From Flavobacterium sp. KACC 22763 (lineage in GTDB: Bacteria > Bacteroidota > Bacteroidia > Flavobacteriales > Flavobacteriaceae): a stretch of DNA of 64,000 bases. The position numbers and the translations under genes were made by a program. The notes under the pieces were generated by a model, which was given only the letters and a program-made list of their open reading frames with translations, ran no database searches and was not told the origin of the DNA. This document shows, in pieces, positions 7,468 through 15,169 of this stretch (positions are counted from its first letter, which is position 1; the number at the start of each line of letters is the position of its first letter). Where the stretch lies: contig NZ_CP117879.1 of NCBI RefSeq assembly GCF_028736155.1, forward strand, positions 310,001-374,000. The letters are read 5' to 3'.

Positions 7468-9381
7468 ATGAGAGAACTTTTAACAATTTCTCTTGTCTTT
7501 ATTTTGTCTTTTAACAAAATAACTGCGCAAGATTCAATTATCGAGCACAAGATTCAAAAAGGTGAAACCGCTTATTTTATTGCCCAAAAGTATAAGGTTT
7601 CTATCGACGAGATTTACAAACTCAACCCCGAATCGCAAAACGGAATCAAAGACAATCAGGTTTTAAAGATTCCAATTCACCACTCAGAAAACACAACTTC
7701 AAAGCAGCAACCCCATATTGTTGCGCCAAAAGAAACATTGTTTGGTTTATCAAAACAATATCACGTTTCTGTAGAAGCTATTCAGAATGCCAATCAGGAA
7801 ATTTTGGCCAACGGACTTCAGATAGGTCAAGAACTGATTATTCCTCAAAATTCGGATCATTCTTCAAAACAAGAAAATGTAGTTTCTTCCAAAACTACGC
7901 ATCAAGTCATGGCTAAAGAATCTTTGTTCAGCATTGCCAGACAATACAATGTTTCGGTTCAGGACTTAGAAAACCTCAATAAAGACATTTTAATTAATGG
8001 ATTACAGATTGGCCAGACCATTTCAATTCCGAACAAGAGAAAAACTTTAGACGGAAGGGTTCGTGTCATCAATCAGGAAACGGTTTTTCATGTGGTTGAA
8101 CCAAAAGAAACCAAATTTTCAATTGCTAAAAAATACGGAATCTCAATTGATCAATTAGAATCTCAGAATCCTGAAATTGTAAACGGATTAATCGTTGGAA
8201 ATAAATTAGCCATCAATACCGCAGCAATAAAACCAACAAATGAAAGCGAAGAATTAATGCTGGCTTTGGCGGAAAAACAGGTTGTAGTTGAAAAAACAAA
8301 AGCCAAAACAGTCGAAATTGAAGATTTAAAAGATCGTTTGGTTGTTCAGAAAGAAATGAATCAGAAAATTATAAAGATTAATGATTTGAAAGTGAATTTG
8401 AACGATATGAATGGTTCTAAAGAAAACTCGGTTGAAAAACTGCGTCTGGTTTTAGAAGCCAATAAAAATGTACAGGATGTTTTAATGGCAAAATTAGATT
8501 CACTTGTCAATTCAATGAATGATGATTTGAAAGAATTGAAGCGAATGGATATTTTGAATGTTGAAGAATCTAAAAGATTAGAAAAACAATCTTCTGAGGG
8601 AATTAATAAAACCAATGAATTATCATCTCAACTGAAAAAAGAGTTGGCAGAAAACAGAAAAGTTTATGCCGGATTGATGAATAAAGTAGAGAAAATTGCG
8701 GTTGAAGAAAATCAGGAGTATAAGAAGAAAATCCGCGAAAACGAGAAAAAGGCCAATACAGAACCTTTACAGCAACGCTTGTCTTTAGAGGAAATTAATC
8801 GCTATAAAGAAGACCAGAAAAAAGGAGATGAAAAGAATCAACTTTTGATTGCAAAAATTGATTCGCTTGATAATCAGAAAAAAATTGAAGTAAAAAGACA
8901 CATCAGCAAAGCTTCCTATTACAGCATGGAAGCTCGAAAGTTTGATGATAAATTGGCTTTGGTGAAACTGAAAAAATATCAGGACGAAGCGGTCAAAAAA
9001 CAGAAAAAGAATAATACTGTCGAAAATTCAAAAACAATTTCGCTGGAAGAAATGAAACAAGAATTGAAAGACAATCCGTTACGACCTGACAAAACAGTAA
9101 AAGTAGAAGTTTATGATAATCTTAGAGAAGTTTCGAATGGGTATTACTTAGTTTTGGGTATATTTACAGGCGCAGTTGACCGAGATAAGCTTATTATGAA
9201 ACTCATTGATTCTGGTGATTTTAACGCTAGTTTCTTTTTCAATATTAACAGTCTTTCGTACTATGTTTACAGCGATAAATTCGAAAACATGGAAGAAGTG
9301 CTTTATAAATGCAAGAAAAAAGAAGAAGATGAGTTATATAAAGAAATTATAATTGCCAAAGTAGAAATCGATTTGAGATGA
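7468..9381 (+). CDS. Exported protein with four LysM domains and a long coiled coil
   Basis: A 637-residue protein with a signal peptide (MRELLTISLVFILSFNKITAQ). Four LysM domains follow at about residues 25-70, 82-128, 147-192 and 208-252; each keeps the pattern KGET/KET...IAxxYxVS...LN. LysM binds peptidoglycan glycan chains, so the protein probably sits on the periplasmic wall. Residues about 265-520 are highly charged and helical, typical of a coiled coil (KDRLVVQKEMNQKI). The last 90 residues (YYLVLGIFTGAVDRDKLI, YYVYSDKFENMEEVLYK) resemble a SPOR-like fold, as in some flavobacterial envelope proteins; that is an inference. It lies just upstream of a second four-LysM protein, suggesting related roles in envelope organisation. 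Confidence 0.85.
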   Translation: MRELLTISLVFILSFNKITAQDSIIEHKIQKGETAYFIAQKYKVSIDEIYKLNPESQNGIKDNQVLKIPIHHSENTTSKQQPHIVAPKETLFGLSKQYHVSVEAIQNANQEILANGLQIGQELIIPQNSDHSSKQENVVSSKTTHQVMAKESLFSIARQYNVSVQDLENLNKDILINGLQIGQTISIPNKRKTLDGRVRVINQETVFHVVEPKETKFSIAKKYGISIDQLESQNPEIVNGLIVGNKLAINTAAIKPTNESEELMLALAEKQVVVEKTKAKTVEIEDLKDRLVVQKEMNQKIIKINDLKVNLNDMNGSKENSVEKLRLVLEANKNVQDVLMAKLDSLVNSMNDDLKELKRMDILNVEESKRLEKQSSEGINKTNELSSQLKKELAENRKVYAGLMNKVEKIAVEENQEYKKKIRENEKKANTEPLQQRLSLEEINRYKEDQKKGDEKNQLLIAKIDSLDNQKKIEVKRHISKASYYSMEARKFDDKLALVKLKKYQDEAVKKQKKNNTVENSKTISLEEMKQELKDNPLRPDKTVKVEVYDNLREVSNGYYLVLGIFTGAVDRDKLIMKLIDSGDFNASFFFNINSLSYYVYSDKFENMEEVLYKCKKKEEDELYKEIIIAKVEIDLR

Positions 9382-9475
9382 TTTTTGAATGAAATAACAA
9401 ACGGCTCGAATTTTGCTTTTGGATAAATCTGTGAGATATTTTTAAATTAGAAATTAAATTGTTTTAAGCCATATT

Positions 9476-11548
9476 ATGAAATACTATTTAACATTATTGT
9501 CTCTTGTATTCTTTATCAGTTCAAGTGCTTTTTCTCAGGAAAAAGTGGTGAAATATAAAGTGTCAAGCGGTGAAACTATTAATCAGATTGCTCAAAAATT
9601 TAAGGTTACGCCTTATGATATTTATAAGCTGAATCCAGATGCCAGAACAGGATTAAGTCCAAATACAGTATTGTTGATTCCGACAACTGGAGAGGCAAAA
9701 AAAGAAGTTTCTGAAACTAAAACAGCTGTAGCTTCTGGAAAAGAAATTATTCATGAAGTACAGCCAAAAGAAACCTTTTACAGCATTGAGAAAAAATACG
9801 GAATCTCTGATGAAGCTTTAAAAGCCGCAAATCCGTTTTTAGAAAAAACAGGTGTTCAGATTGGACAGAAATTGGTTATTCCTGCAAAAGGATCTGCTCC
9901 AAAAACAGCTGCTAAACCTGCTAAAGAAAAAGGTGCTGAGAAATATGTGTATCATGATGTTCAGCCAAAAGAAACAAAATTTGGAATTGCAAAACAGTAT
10001 GATATGACTGTTGACGAATTGGAAAAACGCAATCCGGATATTGTTAACAGTTTGCCAGTTGGCTATAGATTGACCATAAAAGGAACAGCTCCAAAGACTG
10101 AACATGTTGCAACAGAAACAGCAAAGCCTGCTGAAAATAAGAAACCAGCTGAATCTTCAAAAAAAGCGGTGACTTATATGGAGTATCAGGTAAAACCAAA
10201 AGAAACGTTTTATAGTTTAGGAAGAGTTTTTCATTTATCACAAGACGAATTAGTAGCATTAAATCCGTCACTTTCTGAAGGGGTAAAAGAAGGAATGGTT
10301 CTGAAAGTTCCTGCTGGATACATAGCTCCTGCACCAATTATAGCGGCTCAAGTTCCTACTGAAAAGCCAGCAGATTCTTCAGTAAACAAACCAGTAGAAA
10401 GTACTGGTGGCGGAATTAAGATTGTTGATAAAGTAAAATCAACGGAAAACGAAAATGTAGAAATTGTAGAATTAACCAAAAAAAGAGGTGTTAACGAGCG
10501 TAAAAAAGTAGTTTTATTGCTTCCTTTTAATATGGCAAAAGTGCAAAGTGACACATCTGGAAAAACTAATAGAATTAAAAACGACAAGTTCTTAAATATG
10601 ACTTTAGATTTTTATTCTGGAGCTTTGATGGCGATTGATTCGGCAAAAACATTGAAGCTGCCAATTGATGTTGCGATTTATGATTCGCAAGAAACAAAAA
10701 CAACTTCGAGCATTGTAAGTTTAGTTCCAAAACTTCAGGATGCAGATGCTGTAATTGGGCCGTTTTATCAGAATAATGCAGAAGTAGCAGCCAATATGCT
10801 TCGCTCTAGCAATGTGCCAGTTATTTCTCCTTTATCAAAAGATGGCGCAAATCCGATTGACAATTTGTACCAGACTGTACCTGCAAATGATATCATCAGA
10901 AATTCAGTTTTTGATTATATGCGTTCTAAAAATGGAAATATCATAGCGGTTGTTGATAAGAAAAAAGAGTCGGTTATTAATTATATCAAACAAAACCAAA
11001 AAGGAGTTGCGTTTGCATCTTTGACTGAAACTGGAGGTTTAGATGTGGCTAACTTAAAAAGCTTATTATTGCCAAACCGAATGAATTATGTTGTAATGGA
11101 AACAGGAAATACAGCAATGGTTAAAGCTACAATCAAAGCTTTGTTAGATTCTCAGAAAACATGTCAGGTTCAGTTGGTAATTTTGGAACCAAATAGCACA
11201 TTAGATACTGATGAAATTAGTTTTGATAATTTGGTGAAACTGAAATTGATGTATCCTTCTGTTACTCGTGAAAACGACGAGCAGCCAGTTTTAATTTATG
11301 AAAAACAGTATCGTTTGAAAAATAAAGCTAATCCGACCACTTATGCAACTAGAGGTTTTGATGTAACGTTTGACACGATGATGCGTTTGATGCAAGGAAA
11401 AACATTTCAGGAAACAGCTGATTTGATGACGACTCAGCAAGTAGATAATAAATTTCAATATTATAGAAAAGAAGATGGCGGACACGCTAACAAAGGTGTT
11501 TACATCTTGTATTATGATACTGACTTAACTTTAAAAGTAGCAAATTAA
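9476..11548 (+). CDS. LysM protein with periplasmic-binding-protein-like domain
   Basis: A 690-residue exported protein. After the signal peptide (MKYYLTLLSLVFFISSSAFSQ) come four LysM domains at about residues 24-70, 92-138, 158-202 and 228-275, separated by Ala/Pro/Lys/Thr linkers. The C-terminal part, from about residue 345, resembles type I periplasmic binding proteins of the LivJ kind (KKVVLLLPFNMAKVQ, DFYSGALMAIDSA, DADAVIGPFYQNNAEVAANML, VISPLSKDGANPIDNLYQTVPA). Family proteins of this layout are common in Flavobacteriia with no assigned role. The domains suggest a wall-bound protein that binds a small ligand or acts as a scaffold. Its last codon overlaps the start of the OsmC gene, so the two are translationally coupled. 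Confidence 0.87.
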   Translation: MKYYLTLLSLVFFISSSAFSQEKVVKYKVSSGETINQIAQKFKVTPYDIYKLNPDARTGLSPNTVLLIPTTGEAKKEVSETKTAVASGKEIIHEVQPKETFYSIEKKYGISDEALKAANPFLEKTGVQIGQKLVIPAKGSAPKTAAKPAKEKGAEKYVYHDVQPKETKFGIAKQYDMTVDELEKRNPDIVNSLPVGYRLTIKGTAPKTEHVATETAKPAENKKPAESSKKAVTYMEYQVKPKETFYSLGRVFHLSQDELVALNPSLSEGVKEGMVLKVPAGYIAPAPIIAAQVPTEKPADSSVNKPVESTGGGIKIVDKVKSTENENVEIVELTKKRGVNERKKVVLLLPFNMAKVQSDTSGKTNRIKNDKFLNMTLDFYSGALMAIDSAKTLKLPIDVAIYDSQETKTTSSIVSLVPKLQDADAVIGPFYQNNAEVAANMLRSSNVPVISPLSKDGANPIDNLYQTVPANDIIRNSVFDYMRSKNGNIIAVVDKKKESVINYIKQNQKGVAFASLTETGGLDVANLKSLLLPNRMNYVVMETGNTAMVKATIKALLDSQKTCQVQLVILEPNSTLDTDEISFDNLVKLKLMYPSVTRENDEQPVLIYEKQYRLKNKANPTTYATRGFDVTFDTMMRLMQGKTFQETADLMTTQQVDNKFQYYRKEDGGHANKGVYILYYDTDLTLKVAN

Positions 11549-11949
11549 TGACATCAAAAGTAACCTATTTAGGAGATCTAAGAACAAGTTCAATCCATGT
11601 GCAGTCAGGAAGCGAAATCATTTCTGACGCACCAGTAGATAATAACGGAAAAGGAGAAGCATTTTCTCCAACAGATACTGTAGCAAACGCATTAGCAAGC
11701 TGTATGATGACGATTATGGGAATTAAAGCCCGTGATTTAGAAGTAGATTTTGTGGGTTCTACAGCAGAAGTAACTAAAATTATGAATGCAGAGCCAAGAA
11801 GAATTGGAGCAATCGAAATTGTGTTTCAAATGAAAAGCAATGCTGATGAAAAAAGCAAAACTATTTTGGAACGTGCAGCAATGACTTGCCCAGTATTTCT
11901 AAGTTTAAGCAGTGAAATAGAAAAGAAAATTACTTTCAACTGGAATTAG
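11548..11949 (+). CDS. OsmC/Ohr-family protein
   Basis: A 133-residue OsmC-family protein. Family members reduce organic hydroperoxides with a pair of Cys residues. Here the first Cys is in ANALASCMMTIMGIKA (about residue 52) and the second in ERAAMTCPVFLSLS (about 115), the expected places. The rest follows the family: ISDAPVDNNGKGEAFSPTD near the N-terminus and IEIVFQMKSN in the middle. The ATG overlaps the TAA of the LysM gene by one base, so it is probably read from the same message. The link to an envelope protein is not explained. A terminator follows. Confidence 0.9.
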   Translation: MTSKVTYLGDLRTSSIHVQSGSEIISDAPVDNNGKGEAFSPTDTVANALASCMMTIMGIKARDLEVDFVGSTAEVTKIMNAEPRRIGAIEIVFQMKSNADEKSKTILERAAMTCPVFLSLSSEIEKKITFNWN

Positions 11950-11970
11950 TTTTTTATCAAAAATAAAAGA

Positions 11971-12004
11971 AGCCATCTGAGAAAATCAGGTGGCTTTTTT
12001 GTTT
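11971..12004 (+). terminator. Intrinsic terminator after the OsmC gene
   Basis: A 10-bp stem with one G:T pair, AGCCATCTGA against TCAGGTGGCT, has a 5-base loop and is followed by TTTTTTGTTTT. It closes the LysM-OsmC operon. The minus-strand GH109 gene ends about 75 bases further on. Confidence 0.85.
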
Positions 12005-12080
12005 TACGAATTGTCTAAAACAGACAAGAGAGCAACATCTACTTTGCCCTCTTGTCCCTTACTAACTAACCAATAATATT

Positions 12081-13460
12081 TTATTCTGAAAACTCTAATT
12101 TTTTAAGTTTGTTCCAGCCTCCACGAGTAAAATCTGGGATCTCAACGGGAGCAGAATTATTGTCAAGAGAAATCTCTGTTAATGGCCCTAAACAAGACCA
12201 TTCCGCTAAATCGTAAACGTCCATATCAAGAGGAAGTCCTTTTTGCAGACAGTGAATTAAACGATAATCCATAATGAAATCCATTCCGCCGTGACCGCCT
12301 ACTTTTTTGGCTTGTTCTTCAATTCCTTTTGCAATTGGATGTTTGTATTTTTCCATTAAAGCTTTTTTTACTTCTTCAGGAACAAAAGAGTGTGCACTCA
12401 ATTTTTCGTGGTTTGGTTTTACATCATCACCTAACTCTTTTCCGTCAAGCGCATAACCTTCCAATGGATATTTGTTAGCAAATCCTTTTGTACCGCTCAA
12501 CTGATACATTCTGCTATAGGGACGAGGAGAAGTAACATCGTGCTGAATGTGGATTGTTTTTCCGTTTTCAGTGCGAATCATTGTCATCGTGTGATCTCCG
12601 TTTCTAAAATCTTTAATTTCCTGTCCTGATTTTTCTTTAATGTAAGCAGGATTTCCAACGGCTTTTGTATCCATAGAAACCAAGAAATTCATTTTGTCAC
12701 CACGGTGAATGTTTAATGCCTGGCACGCAGGCCCCATCCCGTGTGTCGCATAAACATCCCCGCGGTGTTTGATGTTGTAGTCCATTCTCCAGTTATTCCA
12801 GTATTCTCCCCAGAATGGCTGTAAACCGTGAATGTATGAACCTTCTGCATGTAGAATTTCTCCAAAAACGCCTTGCTGTGCCATGTTTAGAGTAGTCAAT
12901 TCGAAGAAATCATAAACACAATTTTCCAATTGCATGCAGTGTTTTCTCGTTTTTTCCGAAGTATCAATCAGTTCCCAGATTTCTTTCATGGTTAAAGCGC
13001 CTGGAACTTCAATCGCAACGTGTTTTCCGTCTTTCATGGCTTGAACTCCAATAATAGCATGATGTTTCCAATCTGTAGCAATATATACCAAATCTACGTT
13101 TGGCAAGGCTGTAACTTTTCTCCAAGCATTTTCATCGCCATAGAATTCTTGCGCTTTTGGAAAACCAGCTTTCGTTAAAATTTCATTCGATTTTGAAGTA
13201 TTTTCCTGAGTCATGTCGCACAACGCCACAATTTCTACACCGGGAATATGTGTCATACGTTCAACCGCGCCCGGACCGCGCATTCCCAGTCCGATAAAGG
13301 CAACACGAACCGTCGGAATTGGATCTGCAGCCATTCTTAATACGTCTTGCTGTCCTTTTGGGCGAGAAGGAGTTTTGGTCTTAATCATTTGTGCAGAAGC
13401 AATCGTCCATCCAAACAAAAGAAAAAGAACTATTGCCGATTTAAAAAATGTAGTTTTCAT
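12081..13460 (-). CDS. GH109-type alpha-N-acetylgalactosaminidase (Gfo/Idh/MocA fold)
   Basis: A 459-residue exported enzyme from ATG 13460, chosen because MKTTFFKSAIVLFLLFGWTIASAQ is a clean signal peptide; a more upstream ATG adds 10 polar residues. The NAD-binding Rossmann motif is VAFIGLGMRGPGAVERM. The body carries long stretches typical of Bacteroidota GH109 proteins, such as HCMQLENCVYDFFELTTLNM, YATHGMGPACQALNIHRGD and KKVGGHGGMDFIMDYRL. GH109 enzymes remove terminal alpha-GalNAc (for example from blood-group A) by an NAD-dependent redox mechanism in which the cofactor stays bound. It is the last gene of the minus-strand glycan locus and pairs with the DUF3472 gene 41 bases upstream. 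Family assignment is strong; the natural glycan is inferred. Confidence 0.9.
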   Translation of the reverse strand: MKTTFFKSAIVLFLLFGWTIASAQMIKTKTPSRPKGQQDVLRMAADPIPTVRVAFIGLGMRGPGAVERMTHIPGVEIVALCDMTQENTSKSNEILTKAGFPKAQEFYGDENAWRKVTALPNVDLVYIATDWKHHAIIGVQAMKDGKHVAIEVPGALTMKEIWELIDTSEKTRKHCMQLENCVYDFFELTTLNMAQQGVFGEILHAEGSYIHGLQPFWGEYWNNWRMDYNIKHRGDVYATHGMGPACQALNIHRGDKMNFLVSMDTKAVGNPAYIKEKSGQEIKDFRNGDHTMTMIRTENGKTIHIQHDVTSPRPYSRMYQLSGTKGFANKYPLEGYALDGKELGDDVKPNHEKLSAHSFVPEEVKKALMEKYKHPIAKGIEEQAKKVGGHGGMDFIMDYRLIHCLQKGLPLDMDVYDLAEWSCLGPLTEISLDNNSAPVEIPDFTRGGWNKLKKLEFSE

Positions 13461-13501
13461 GAGTAAATTAATTTGTTTTTTGTTGATCAATACTTCGTCA
13501 A

Positions 13502-14821
13502 TTATGGCAGAGTATTGAAATTTATTTCTGGTTTTTTATTGTTTAATGGTCTTGTAAATATTGTTTTTGGTGTTGTGAATGCGTCAAAGAAACCGCCATC
13601 TTTTAAGTAAAATGAATCATTTTCCAGTCCGCCCGCAAAGTCCATTCGATATCCTTTTGCTCCTGTATTGTCTGTTGTAAAACGAGCTGAATTAACTTCA
13701 GTCCAATTCCCCTTTTCATCGCAAACCCATTGACTGTTGAATAGAACTTTTCGTGATAAATTACCTTGTTCCGGAATGAAATTTTCTAAAAAGGAATGAA
13801 ATCTTTTTAAATAAGTATGTGTTTGCGGACGATTAAAACTCGCAATCAACAACCATTTTTTTAATTCTGGCGCATAAAAATAAGCGGTATAAATTGTTGA
13901 ATTATTGCTTTGAGGAGTTCCTCTTAATAAGAATTTATATGTTGTTTCAGCTTTCCAGTTGTATTTCAAATAACTTTGACCTCCTGAACCTTCACTTCCA
14001 AATTCGCCAGTGTGAACATCTTCTCCTTTTTTGAGCATTTTAATTCTTTGATTTTCAGGAATACTTTTGGGATCATCTGTTGTAAATGGACTCCAAACTG
14101 AAAATAGAATTCTTCTTTCTGACGCAGAGTTGACTTGAATTCCAAAGTAGCCTTCGCCAAAACCATTTGCCATAAAGTAAGAACCTATTTTATCTTCATT
14201 TTTAGGAACAGTAATTTCGTTGTAATACCATTCTGCATTGACATTTTCTGGAACCTGATAGTTCAAATGAACAGAAGGCCCGCGACGTCCCCAATGATAA
14301 AAGTTACCTTCATTGTTTGGCACATAAGATATTTTTCCATTAAAATCTTTGCTTGAAATTTCTAAACGATTTATAGAAGGAAAGCGATCACCAGTTTTAC
14401 TGATTCCTTTTATCTTTAAAGCAACATAGCCTTCTTTTTTTATTGTCCAAGTTCCAATGGAAATAGCTTTTTTTGAAGAGCTGAACGCTACTTTTTTAGA
14501 TTCGTTATTTATAGAAAATTCAACTTCTGATTTTCCAAAAACTTCAACAGATTCTTCAACCGTAAATTGAAAAATTCCAGGTTTTGAAATCTTAAAATAT
14601 AAAGTGAAAAACTCATTAGGGTTTGTCCAATTTTCAATGCCATTATCTGTAATGGTATTGCTTCCGTCAATATGTTCAGAACTGAAGGCATTTCCTGCAA
14701 GCGGCAGTGAAATTTTTGTTTTTGGGTCTTCTATTGTGTTCCTTTCAACGAAAGAAGCATCTTTTATAGGAGAAAAAGAAATTAATGCCAAAGCAAGTAA
14801 TAAGTATACAATTTTTTTCAT
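13502..14821 (-). CDS. Secreted DUF5077/DUF3472 protein
   Basis: A 439-residue exported protein from ATG 14821 (signal MKKIVYLLLALALISFSP). The N-terminal half (LPLAGNAFSSEHIDGS, IENWTNPNEFFTLYFKIS) resembles DUF5077, a carbohydrate-binding-like beta-sandwich. The C-terminal half (HWGRRGPSVHLNYQVPE, ANGFGEGYFGIQVNS, LLIASFNRPQTHTYLKRFHS) matches DUF3472. Proteins with this layout occur in Bacteroidota glycan loci, but no activity is established to my knowledge. It is the first gene after the promoter at 15021-15051, with GH109 immediately downstream, so it probably helps bind or process the same glycan. No catalytic residues can be named. Confidence 0.82.
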   Translation of the reverse strand: MKKIVYLLLALALISFSPIKDASFVERNTIEDPKTKISLPLAGNAFSSEHIDGSNTITDNGIENWTNPNEFFTLYFKISKPGIFQFTVEESVEVFGKSEVEFSINNESKKVAFSSSKKAISIGTWTIKKEGYVALKIKGISKTGDRFPSINRLEISSKDFNGKISYVPNNEGNFYHWGRRGPSVHLNYQVPENVNAEWYYNEITVPKNEDKIGSYFMANGFGEGYFGIQVNSASERRILFSVWSPFTTDDPKSIPENQRIKMLKKGEDVHTGEFGSEGSGGQSYLKYNWKAETTYKFLLRGTPQSNNSTIYTAYFYAPELKKWLLIASFNRPQTHTYLKRFHSFLENFIPEQGNLSRKVLFNSQWVCDEKGNWTEVNSARFTTDNTGAKGYRMDFAGGLENDSFYLKDGGFFDAFTTPKTIFTRPLNNKKPEINFNTLP

Positions 14822-15020
14822 TTGATTGATGAATTCGTTTCTTTTTTTGAATTGCCTCTGTAACAAATCGAATTAAAGAGGTTTTAAAAATCAAAAACGT
14901 ATGTTTTAAATCTAATTATGTTTTTTAAATACTTTGTTTTTTTATGTTGTAATCTGTTAATGAGATAGTTGAGGTGTTGTGAGATGGCAAATAAAACAAT
15001 GCTTGCTTTTAATTATTTAA

Positions 15021-15051
15021 CGAAACTATTGAATATATTTTGATTAAACAA
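15021..15051 (-). promoter_or_regulatory. Promoter before the DUF3472-GH109 pair
   Basis: On the minus strand, TTG (15051-15049), a 20-base spacer and TAGTTTCG (15028-15021) form a Bacteroidota-type promoter. Exactly the same elements and spacing recur at 33133-33163 and 35627-35657. The predicted start lies near 15016, giving a leader of about 195 bases. The 14822-15169 gap holds only this promoter, its operators and A/T-rich sequence. Confidence 0.75.
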
Positions 15052-15066
15052 GAAAAAACATAAATA

Positions 15067-15103
15067 TGTGCTCGAACACACTTATTATGTGTTCTCGAGC
15101 ACA
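15067..15103 (-). promoter_or_regulatory. Tandem LacI-type operators, site A
   Basis: Two 14-bp palindromes with a central CG, TGTGCTCGAACACA (15067-15080) and TGTTCTCGAGCACA (15090-15103), have centres 23 bp apart. They lie upstream of the minus-strand -33 element, the nearer one 15 bases from it. The same pair occurs at 33180-33216 and 35575-35611. The LacI-type gene at 34475-35515 is the likely binder. Confidence 0.8.
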
Positions 15104-15169
15104 TAAAAAAAAGGATCTTTACCAAGAGACTATAAAAAATGCATATTCTTTTTAAATTCGAAGTAGAAT

